64,000 bases of DNA from Rotaria sordida. Taxonomy: Eukaryota; Rotifera; Eurotatoria; Philodinida; Philodinidae. The stretch covers positions 62,001 to 126,000 of the forward strand of contig CAJNOL010000128.1 in the NCBI GenBank assembly GCA_905250125.1, written 5' to 3'. Under the pieces are notes generated by a model, which made no database searches, was not told the origin of the DNA, and worked only from the letters and a program-made list of their open reading frames with translations. Below are positions 24,158-34,024 of the stretch, piece after piece. Made by a program: the position numbers and the translations under genes. Numbering within the stretch: position 1 is the stretch's first letter; every line of letters starts with the position of its first letter.

Positions 24158-24462
24158 ATGTCCTTGTTACAATTATGTAAAGCAATACATGAACGTAAAC
24201 ACGATGTAAGATAAAAAAAAAATTTATATACTTTTTAAAAATGATGATTCAGGTACATCAGCTTCTTGATTTGAAAAGACAAGTTGAGTTTGACTTAATA
24301 CTTGCTAAACAAAATTATTATGAAGCTAAAATGACACGTGCAAGTAAAGATACAATAAATGAATTAGTATACAATATCCGACAATGTGAATTTTATCTTA
24401 GTACTGTGATCTGTCACGTAACATTGCTGCTCAAGGATGTGGGCGGATGTGGATGTGGATAA
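24158..24462 (+). CDS. Short two-exon ORF, unknown, possibly fragmentary
   Basis: An ATG at 24158 opens 16 codons, then a 47-nt GT-AG intron (24206-24252) leads in frame to an exon ending at 24462, giving 85 aa. The part LLDLKRQVEFDLILAKQNYY looks like an alpha-helical, charged segment; the C-terminal DVGGCGCG run comes from GT-rich DNA and looks non-genic. The clean splice pair is the only real support. It may be a leftover exon pair of a larger gene. Confidence 0.3.
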
Positions 24463-25574
24463 AGGGAATGTCTACATCCATATCAACACTCACACCCACA
24501 CCGACACTCAAGTCTCATTTTGCATGGCTGAAAGGGGAGATTAATTTTACGATTAAACTTCTCAATATTGGAGATAATGGTTAGATGTCTGATTCCTATA
24601 AAAAACAGAAACAAATTGAGTAACCTTGTTCCAGTGATGTCGTACTGATACAACTCGCCATCTATTTTCATTTTTTTATTTCATTTTTTATTTCTTCTTC
24701 TGTTTCTTTCTCAGTGATATATCTAGTATTCTCCTTTGTTATCCATATATCTAGTCTCTGTTCTCTTTCTTTTCTTTCTTCTCGTTTACTATATTTGTGC
24801 GTGTTTTTCATTATTTTAACAGATAATAAAAGATCGTGTGTAAGTGTACACACACAAACATACACATTTTTTAAAAGAAAGAGAACGAACTGTAGCGTGA
24901 TCCAAAAGGACGAATGCTAACAAACCTGCTGGTAATAAGAAAAATTTGATCTGCTGCTCTTATTACACAGGTTGAGAAATATGAAAAAATTTACGGTTAT
25001 CTGAAGACTTTTTTGAGTTGTCATAATTGAAACAGATTAACTACATCTAACAATACAATTATTTCATCTGTGAGAGTTATTTTTTTTATAGTTTTTACAG
25101 AGCATTTTGGACTCATTTCACACTAGTATTTATATTCAAGAGAATCTTTTTCGATATCGTACGCATAATTTCATCCACTTTGAATGATTGACTTTTGTTA
25201 TTTATTGAACAAATTGAAGTAATGTGCTACTTTATTCTGCTACTTTCAATGAGAATATGTCAAAAGCAAAGTCATGAGAGTTTCTGTAAATAATTATACT
25301 TACCAATGTTGCGCACAATCCCTTTTTTTTATTTTGTTTGTGATATAGAAGAAAAATTGATGTTTGTCTGGGAATCATTTTGTTGTCTTATCTAACTATA
25401 TCTGCTTTCCTCATTACCTAATCAGTTAGTGTCATGATTTCAAATTACAGTACAGATTTGTTGATAAATAGGCATCATAACATCTAGTAGTCTTTTTTTC
25501 CCAGTAACTTAATTTTGATAAATCTATTCTCTTGATGTAGGAATGTAGATAGAATATGAACAAGCCATCAATAC

Positions 25575-25646
25575 GCACTAGTGGTTCAATGGTAGAATGC
25601 TCGCCTCCCATGCGTGCGACCCGAGGTCCGATTCCCGGCTAGTGCA
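25575..25646 (+). pseudogene. Degenerate tRNA-Gly copy with CCC anticodon
   Basis: The copy is 72 nt with one extra base in the T-arm (CCGAGGTCC). A T-T mismatch sits in the anticodon stem (CTCGC against GCGTG), and the loop is CTCCCAT, reading anticodon CCC. The acceptor stem stays paired through a matching change (GCACTAG with CTAGTGC). The damaged T-stem argues against function. It resembles a GCC-type backbone carrying CCC-type changes. Confidence 0.75.
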
Positions 25647-26145
25647 CTCTTTCTTTTTCTCATCAAAACTTCAGATTGAAAAACTTTACACTTCGTATCT
25701 TTATTAAATTTTGTCATGTTTTGGTATTGACACAACTTTTTATTTATTCAATAAACCAAACGACTATGTTCCATTGTCATGTGACATTTAAGATGTGTAT
25801 TTTAAGAAACAGTGTAGTAAGAATTTTTCTAAATAGTCATATTCACCAATGCTGCAGACGATCACTTTTTTTTGCGTTGCTTTTTAGTGACAATTAGAAC
25901 CTACTGCTTTCTTTCGAGATCATTTTATTGTCTATCCATCTCTGCCTTTTTCATTACCTAATCAATTACCGTCAAAACTTTAAGCTATATTGAACTATAT
26001 CGTCTCTATAAGAGAAAATCATTCAGTACAACACAATTGAGAAATAGACACCACATTGTCTTGTTTTTCTGTCTTTGGCTTAGTTTGTATGAGTCTATTC
26101 TCTTGATGTAGTGATGTATATGTAATATCGACAAGCTACGAACAA

Positions 26146-26216
26146 GCACTGGTGGTTCAGTGGTAGAATGCTCGCCTGCCACGCGGGCGACCCGGGTCCG
26201 ATTCCCGGCTAGTGCA
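26146..26216 (+). tRNA. tRNA-Gly (GCC)
   Basis: Identical to the 21431 and 23014 copies across the body, with anticodon loop CTGCCAC and the G-U acceptor pair. A T-rich terminator follows. Its 5' flank (26010-26145) is alignable with the 25440-25574 flank: both contain GTCTATTCTCTTGATGTAG-like text and AACAAGC before the tRNA. Confidence 0.96.
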
Positions 26217-26604
26217 CTTTTTGTTTCTATTTTCATTTTTAATTTTATTTAAAACAAAAGTACACTATCATGTTTTATTTTGAAAAATATAACAAGAGAC
26301 AGGTTTTTTACAAATCTAATAAGAGAACATCTAAATAATAATTTTTCGATATAGTTATAAATTCAAACAAAAACATATATAAAATTGAATATCTAAAATA
26401 TTCTTCAAATTTCTATTTTTTTCAATAGAACAATTGCTACTATCTATGATTTTGATGATACTAATCTAGGTTTGTAGACAATTTGAAGAATCTTTACATA
26501 TGTTGCTAATTTCTCGATACAAAATCTTTTTCTTTCTTGATTAAAAAAACAAATAGTAAACAAAAATAAATAAATAATAAATAATAAATGGCTATTTGCA
26601 TTAT

Positions 26605-28661
26605 CTAGGTTTGTGTTTTCTCTTCAATTGACAAAGCCGATATTTCCAGAAAACCCTATAGAATTGAAGAATACATAAAACAAAAAAAAATAGAATTGAT
26701 TTATTCACTTACTTTAAGAGCAGTACTAACACCATTAACATCCAATAAAAATGTATCGTGTCCGAAAATACTATTTAATTCAAAGAAAGTTACATTTGAA
26801 TTTCCTGAAAATATCAGCGAAGATCTTTATTCATTGTTTTTGTTGTCTTATTCTGATCTGACCTGATTTTATAAGTTCCTCTGCTAATTGTTTCTGTTGC
26901 CAAATTGGAAAAAGAATATCAGTTTGTGCACCTAAAACAAGTACAGGACATTGAATTTTCGAAAAGGCATCAGTTTGATTATCATATCCTTCAGTTAAAT
27001 TAAACAAATCCATTGCCTAGAAGAAAATAAATATAAGTCAATATTTATTATTTATTTTTCTATTAACCTTAGAAATATATAATAATGAATTAGGATCATA
27101 TTTTTTTGCAAACGTTAAACCTTGATATTGTAAATAATTTTCAATTTCAAATGTTGGTGTTAATTGAATAGCATCATTAAAACGACGTAAACCAAATCGT
27201 TCAAGCCATTCAGGTCCTGAACGATATGTAAGTGTTCCAATTTCTCTTGCAATACGCATTCCATCAAGTGGATAAACATCTTTATCATAATAATGACCAT
27301 GTTCCCAATTTGGATCAGTCATTATCATTTTTCGTTGAAGATATCGTAGAGCAATAGCAGTTGGATATGGAGCCATACAAGATGAAATAGTTGCTACTCT
27401 AAAAAAAATGAAAATGTTAAAAATCAAACTAAATAATTCATTATTTACCTGCCAACATTTTCGGGATATAACAGAGCTGAGAGAATTGAACACATTCCAC
27501 CTAATGATGAACCAATACTTGCATGAAGCTTTAGTTAAAAGAAATAAATTCTAGTATCTTTTATTATCATTTATATACAAAATGTCGGAAATTTAGACTT
27601 TTAGAAATTTTTTGTGATTGAATTTATTTAGTGTCATTGGATAGAACACATCGAGTTATCTATGAATAAGTTTTTCTCAATACTAAATATCATGATTAGA
27701 GCCGTTCATGATCACAGATATGTAACTTTGTAGAACACTACAATAGTCATTGTCTGATTCTGCAAACAAAATTAATCAAAAATAAATCTTATGTACATAA
27801 AATTTTTTTGTCAATAATGTCTGCAGAATCAAGAAATAATTCTTATAATATTCTACAAACTGAAAAATTAGAATTTAATATTTTTTCATAGGCAACTTGA
27901 TGTATTCTATCCAATGACATTAAATAAATTGAAAACAAAAATTTTCTAAAATTTTGAATTTCCAGTATCTTACTTTATTAATTCCAAAATGATTAATTAA
28001 TTGAAATTGTGCACGAACAAAATCTTCGACAGATAACATAGGAAAAGAAGCACCATATGGTTTACTTGTTGCAGGATTTATTGATGAAGGTCCACTAAAA
28101 AAAATAAAAAGATGATCAAAAACTAATAAAAATACAAACATACGTCGAACCATAACAACCTCCAAGATGATTACAACAAATAACAAAAAAATGGTTAGTA
28201 TCAATACCTAAATTAGGTCCAATAAATTTTTCCCACCAACCAGGTCTTTGATTTTCCTAAATTTATATTTACATATTGTTATTTGTAATTAAATATAACA
28301 AAAACAAATGATATCACATACATCATGACTTTTTGCATGTGAACTAGCACTAAGACCCGTAAATATAAGAATAGCATTATTTTTTTTTGCATTTAATTTA
28401 CCCCATGTTTCATAAGCAAGTTGAAATTCATTTAAGGATTTATTATTATATTTCAATCGAAAAGGTTCATTTTGATGTTTATATATTTGATAACCGGATA
28501 CAACATGATGATAAGCTGGTTCAGGTCCTTCCAAAGAATGTTTCCTGAAAAGAATTTAATGCATATTTTTAGAAAAATATTAGTTATACGTACTGGCGAA
28601 TGGAAGTAAAAAGACGAACATTTGAAGTTGAAAAGCGAAGAAATTTCGAAAAAAAATGCAT
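26605..28661 (-). CDS. Homoserine O-acetyltransferase / serine O-succinyltransferase family, with mitochondrial-type presequence
   Basis: Acyl-CoA-dependent alpha/beta-hydrolase enzyme that activates homoserine or serine for methionine/cysteine synthesis. Nine exons: 28594-28661, 28322-28544, 28144-28256, 27974-28094, 27449-27528, 27068-27398, 26863-27016, 26713-26804, 26605-26655, giving 410 aa. Residues 1-24 ([20 protein letters not shown], then IRQK) are rich in Phe/Ser/Arg without acids, as in mitochondrial presequences. [10 protein letters not shown] and WWEKFIGP follow. The catalytic triad is visible: Ser183 in GSSLGG, Asp345 in GAQTDILF, His379 in FGHDTFL. Length and motifs fit fungal serine O-succinyltransferase-like members (mitochondrial Cys2) at least as well as bacterial MetX; the substrate cannot be decided here. 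Intron 4 (27529-27973) is almost entirely a palindrome. The family is generally absent from animals. Confidence 0.93.
27586..27966. mobile_element. Palindromic element filling acyltransferase intron 4
   Basis: TTTAGTGTCATTGGATAGAA near 27629 is mirrored by TTCTATCCAATGACATTAAA near 27906. Outer bases also pair (GGAAATTTAGACTTTTAG with TTTTGAATTTCC). The element spans nearly the whole 445-nt intron, while the other introns of this gene are about 50 nt. Confidence 0.75.
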
Positions 28662-30223
28662 CGATCTATTATGTTTCGAATAATATTTTGTCCTTTTTCT
28701 TCTGTAGTTACTGTGACCTTCAAAGACACCAATGAATACTTTCGTTTCAATTCTGCATCATACACTCTATGCGTGATTACATAACAGCAAACCTTGAATG
28801 TACTTGTAACGAAGTATTTTGTACCACACTTACAGGAATATAAACAGTACAATATATTAAAAACAAGATTAGTCAAAGTGTATCTGAATAAACAAAAAAG
28901 TAAAGCAAATATAAAAACACAATTAATGTTTAGTACATATTTCTTTTTGAGAAATTTTTTTAAGATAAAATAATTTAAGATTATGATATATAATACAGAA
29001 TTTTCCAAACAATTAACTTTTGTCAATGTGTTTTCAAGTTTATTATAGATTGTTAAATATTTATTCATAAACTATTAGTTTTTCTTTTGTATCTTCTATA
29101 GATGTGTTGCGATAAATTCATTCTGTATTAAAGTCCCACTATATAATGAAGACTATAAACTACAACGCATTATAATTTTTTTTCAAGTATATACTGAAAA
29201 TAAAATTTTTGATGGTGAGAAACGTTGATATACATATTTAAAAGGAATATCAAAATGAAAAAATTTATGTCTATGAATTTTTTCAACAATGAATCTAACG
29301 AGGCAATCTTCTCACATATCCTCTTCTGAGTTCAATAGTTTTTTTTTTGCCTATAAGTATTACATAGTGTTCTAATAAAAACTCCTAAAAATATTTTTGA
29401 GATTGAACTAAGCTATCGAATTTTTTCTAGACGTCCTAGATTTTCGGAAAACTTGTGTTTTCGAATTTTGATCTGAAACTTTGTCCATATAGAGAACTCA
29501 ACTAGAGTACTAAAAGCCATCAGACAGTTTTTGATTGCAAATAACTTTTGATAGAAATAAGAAAGAAAGTTAGAGAGCATTGAAATCCCAAAATTCCCAG
29601 AAAATCGAGATTTTCGAAGTTCCCATAGTACTTTAAATTCTAAATACACCAGTTTATTTAATCTTGGTTTTTCAAAAATCTCCCAAAGAATTATAAATAT
29701 TACGTTTCTTATATGGTTTGATATTTCCAAATCTCCTCTTTTCAACGATGAAAATCACAAGTCTCTTTCTTGTTTCTGTCAAAAGTTATTTGCAATCAAA
29801 AACTGTCCGGTAATTTTTGAGCAGCTCTGTATTCAATATGGATTTTTTGAAATCTTCATATCTTGAAGAGACTTTATTCAAAACTTCTGAATTCTTTTAT
29901 GAAAACTAATCTAGTTAAGTTGTCTATATGCGCAAAGTTTCACATTGAAATTCGAAAATACAAACTTCCCGGAAACCTGGGATTTCTAGAAAAAAATTTG
30001 ATAGCATAGTCAAATCTCAATAGTCTAGAAAATCGCAAACCATGTGATATAATGCATCATGTGAGAAACGATATGTAAGCAAGAATATCATTATATAATA
30101 AAACAATTTTGTATATATATATATATATATTTTTTAGAAGGATAATGTGTTTCTATCTTTTTCTCTGAATAAACGAGAATTAAAACAGAAAAAAACGTAT
30201 TTGACAAATAATTTTTTTTTTAT
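28662..30223. other. Intergenic region between acyltransferase and MRPL44
   Basis: This region is upstream of the acyltransferase and downstream of MRPL44. The first 680 bases are AT-rich with no supported exon (a long minus-strand frame here has no splice or similarity support). From about 29345 to 30030 lies a palindromic element; a (ta)n run sits at 30113-30130. Confidence 0.6.
29345..30030. mobile_element. Palindromic element, family F copy 1
   Basis: GACAGTTTTTGATTGCAAAT (near 29523) is mirrored by ATTTGCAATCAAAAACTGTC (near 29789), and the outer arms around 29410-29510 mirror 29920-30015 (CTATCGAATTTTTTCTAGA against CTAGAAAAAAATTTGATAG). The left outer part (CATAGTGTTCTAATAAAAA, GAGAACTCAAC) recurs at 57910-58070 in an ABCA intron. 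Confidence 0.8.
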
Positions 30224-33200
30224 TTATTTATCTATTAACAATCCATGTTTATAGAGCTTATCAAAAGGAATTGATGCTCGTTTTTCATCAGTTTCAAACA
30301 AACGGCGCAATGCATCACGAGCTGCCATTTCTTCAGCTATTGAGATTGTTGCACCGGCACCTAAAATAAATTTATAATTAATCATAAATAATATTATGTA
30401 TAAATTTTATTTTACTTTTTCCTAGAAATTCTTTATTAGAATACACACCAACAATGTATGTTGAAAGTACACTAGAAACACCTGTTGCCCATATCAATCT
30501 ATTATTAGAAAAAAAACCAAATAATATCTTGTAATAATTTTTATCTTTTTTATTTCATATCCAACCGAGATTCAGGTGCTTGTCGTCCATTCTCTTCTAA
30601 AACTTTTGTTAATAGACCCATTGGATTTTTAATATGCCATATTTCATTTATATCTTTTCCTACAAGATGTGTTAAAATAAAATCAGAAACAAAAAGTTCA
30701 GCTCTTGATCGATCCTAAAAAAAAGAAAAAACCAATATCAAAACTAATAATCTAATAAGTGACAATCAAAATCTACTAACATTATTCTCATCAACAGCAC
30801 CAATAAAAGCAAATAATGCATTTTTAAGCATTTTTGGACGAGGTGATGGACCCTTAAAAAACAAAATGCATTAATTCTATATTTTAAATGTAATGTGTGC
30901 ATCATAAATAATGACACTATTCGTATTTTTATTTTCTCCACATTTGTAGGTAGAGAACTATGCTTGGTTTCAAACGATATTCTGTTCAATTCGCTGCAAA
31001 ATCACACGAAAACATTAGATCTAATCTTCAAAGTTGTCGAAAGGATCAAAGAATATTGAGCATTTCTGATACTATCGATTTCTAGAAGATGTTTCCTAAA
31101 CAATTGTCGATCCTTTACTGCTTTCTTTTGGGCGAGCAAAGCATGGCATAGAAACTTTATTGTCGCAATAGACACAACGCTTTGTCATGATATGGAGTGA
31201 CAGACATCTCCAACGAGCTTCTTCACATTGAGTTGTAAACCCTATATGTAAAGAAAATATTCATTTTCATTAACGAGCGAACCACTCCAAGTGACACCCA
31301 CCATTTGAACTCATATTGAACCCACAGGCAGGTTCTAGTGAGAATAGCAAAAGCCTAAAAGGAGTTATCTCCATCGACCTTCGGCGCCGAGTTATGATCA
31401 GTTTACTGGATTTTTCACCCATTTTTAGGTACTCCTAGGAAGACTAAATATAAGAGAGCTTTGATTGAAAATTTTCCGCATATATAAGTGTAATGATTCT
31501 TAGAATAGCCTGAAAGTTTCAGCCGGAAATAATGTTCCTATATCAAGTTATTGAATTTTTCAGTGAACTCGATTTTTGTGACATATTTTTAGCAAAAGTC
31601 TATTTTTGGAAATTTAATACCTTGATGAAAGAAGATTCTTTTCGGCTGAAACTTTCAGGACATTCTAAGAGTCATGAGATCTATCTATAAGCAAAAATTT
31701 CAGACTAAAACTTCGTTACTCGCTCTTCCGAGAAGTACTCAAAAACGGAACGAAAATCCAATAAATTGGTCATAGCTCGAAGCCAAAGGCCAATAGGGAC
31801 GAACCCTTATCAGTTTTCACTATTCTCACTGAGGCGTGCCTGTGAGTCTAACATGCGTTTAAATGGCGGATATGACTTGGGGGTGATTTCCTCGTGAGTA
31901 TAAAACTCATGTAAAAAAAGAGGTGCAGTATAACAGTTTCGTGGAAACAGTAGGGATGTACATACTCTCACATTCTTTTGAGGATGTCTGGAGTTTTTGA
32001 CAGACTAACTTTGAGATATCGATCCAAGATAATAGCCTGTGTGATCTCGATGAAAAATTTCTCAAATAGAATGATCAAGCTGATATTTAATTAAAGATTG
32101 GAATTTTAGATGAAGGATTTTCAATCCCATTAACGACCTCTTTTCTAACCCGTTTCCAGAGATCTCATGCTGATTCTTCCGTCAGATTCTAGATCACAAC
32201 GAGTACTTCCAACTTCAAAAGACCAGCTCTCATATCATCGCATATTTTGGAAGATAGCCATGATAAAATATAGGAATTTTCGCCAAAAAAAAAACCATTT
32301 TTGAGAGTCCTATTAGCCGAAAGAGACAATGTATACATCTGAAATCTTCAGTACATATACAACTCTATGAATTCTAGCTTCAGTGGAAATTTCAGACTTT
32401 TATTTTCTTCTAATCATGAGATATAAAACTCTAAAGTTGTCTTAATTGTGAATTTTTGACCATATTGACTGATTCACAAAAAAAACCAAAAGCATCCAAT
32501 ATTTATAGATGAAATTTTTCCGTCACTAGAACCCATTAATGTATATCCACAAAAAATTTCAGCTCATTTGGTCAAGCCATTCTTGAGATACAGTCTCATC
32601 AAGATGCTCCTTGGTCAAAAGGCTCATTTTTAGTACTTTTCGTAAAATGTTCATAACAAATTGATACTTCAATATTTTTCAATAAGACTTGCGGCAAAAG
32701 TCATCAAATTTTTGCTCCTAGTACATATATTAAATTGAGCACGTTGTCTATGAATCGGTCGTGCCTTATGTGAACTGGCTTGTATACACATAAGCGAAAA
32801 GAGTCTAAAAGATAGCTACGAAAAGCATGCAAACGAAAAAACAAAGTCGAAACTTTGTTTCTGTTATCTCATTTCTAGTGCACTATAAGTGAAAGAAAGA
32901 GAACACCAACTTCAGTAGTTATTCAGTTCGACAAGAAAGAGAACTGCCCGTATACACATATAAACAGAAAAATGAAAACAACTAGTAGCACACACGCTGA
33001 AGAGGGCAACGAGTGCATTTATCGAACAACCAATGTACAAAAACACAATCTGTGAAGCTACTCTCCAACAAAATCGAATTGCCTCGAATCTATGCATTAG
33101 TTCGATTATCAAAATAAACATACATCACATCGAATAAGTGTTTTAAATCCAAGTTTTAAACTAATATCAGCTATTGTTGATTCCGAAATGAGAAATTCCA

Positions 33201-33843
33201 TTACAGCACTAAAATAATATAATTAATTCATATAATAAATTATTAAAAATCTTACTCAATGCCTTCTTTTGGAAATTTTGGATACCAAAATTGAAGAGCA
33301 CGTCGTAAAAAATTTTCAGCTATTTCTTCTCCTAAGAAATAATATCAATGAATTACATACAATTTAATTCATATCTAACCTCGTTTAGCTAATTCTTCAT
33401 TATGAGTAAATGATAATGTTGTTTGATCAGTAGCAGCAAGACCTCAAAAACAAAAAAAACAAAAAAACAAATATTTTCTGTCATAAAACTTTTCTTATTA
33501 TTTCATACCAGCTTCTGTACGTTGTTTAGTAATTTGATTTAAAAATGAAGCATCAGTCATAGCATTTCGTAATGATTCAATATTCATTTTTTCACCAAAT
33601 CGATGTGTACACGCATATAATTCTGCATCATAATTCCTTTTATTTTTTTTTAAATAAAATTCCTTTTCTTATTTTTTTTGTTCGAATTAATAATCAAACC
33701 TACCAATTAATTAATGATGATCGAAAACGTTCTGGTTCTGGACCAGCTTCAATTCTTCTTTTATATAAATCATTTTTATATAAATATCGCCAACGATCTT
33801 TCAATGGACCAAATATAGTTCCATAACGTAATAAACGTACCAT
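30224..33843 (-). CDS. MRPL44: Mitochondrial large ribosomal subunit protein mL44
   Basis: RNase III-like/dsRBD protein of the mitochondrial large ribosomal subunit, 310 aa. Exons: 33704-33843, 33509-33636, 33380-33442, 33256-33331, 33124-33208, 30781-30852, 30566-30714, 30416-30498, 30224-30360; phases all join. Exon 1 (MVRLLRYGTIFGPLKDRWRY) begins after an in-frame upstream stop, so the start is firm. The family phrases LTHNEELAKRG-like (FTHNEELAKRG), NFLRRALQFWYP, TKVLEENGRQAPESR and the C-terminal AEEMAARDALRRLF of the dsRNA-binding fold are present. Length is near the ~330 aa of vertebrates. One intron (30853-33123) is 2.3 kb and contains a palindromic element; the others are about 50 nt. 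It lies 181 bases downstream of the CUL4 stop on the same strand. Confidence 0.9.
31274..31895. mobile_element. Palindromic MITE-like element, family G copy 1 (MRPL44 intron)
   Basis: The left end carries AACTCATATTGAACCCACAG and CAGGTTCTAGTGAGAATAG; the right end carries CTATTCTCACTGAGGCGTGC and CTGTGAGTCTAACATGCG in mirror. Inner arms also pair (CGCCGAGTTATGATCAGTTT with AATTGGTCATAGCTCG). It closely resembles the element at 36955-37563. Confidence 0.85.
31896..33123. other. Remainder of MRPL44 intron 5
   Basis: About 1.2 kb of intron right of the palindromic element. The text has the character of degraded repeats (phrases such as TTTCAGCTCATTTGGTCAAG) but I cannot pair it convincingly within the window. 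No exon is supported; the frame at 32912-33121 has no similarity or splice support. Confidence 0.45.
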
Positions 33844-34024
33844 ATTCTTTAGTAAAATCTAGAAACTAAAAAAGAAAAAAAAAAGAGCTCGGCTGGATTC
33901 GTTTTCATTAAACGCATGATTACACTGATGAGAAAATAAATCAAAACAAAATGACAAGACAAAAAGAAAAATAGGACGGATGCAAAAAAAATATTTCTAT
34001 ATGTATATATATTTTTTTTTTATA

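Larger units (their letters stand above)
20649..26604. other. tRNA-Gly and repeat-rich interval
   Basis: Six kilobases without a full-size gene between rabenosyn-5 and the acyltransferase. It holds five tRNA-Gly copies, two palindromic elements, a ten-N gap at 23157-23166, a short two-exon ORF and a RING-gene relic. The remainder is AT-rich and shows duplicated tRNA flanks. Confidence 0.7.

Noticed and set aside
24425..24500. GTGGGCGGATGTGGATGTGG stretch resembling the TGTGGG-type telomere repeat reported for bdelloids
   Set aside because: Only a few irregular units occur, and the next bases hold the complementary CCACACC-type text, so it is a small GT/CA hairpin, not a telomere array.
28580..29068. 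162-codon minus-strand frame upstream of the acyltransferase
   Set aside because: The real exon 1 uses another frame in its last part, with a clean donor at 28592-28593; this frame has no similarity and runs through AT-rich intergenic DNA.
32912..33121. Frame with hydrophobic residues in the MRPL44 intron, considered as a membrane protein exon
   Set aside because: There is no start context, splice partner or similarity, and it falls inside an intron of a fully assembled gene.
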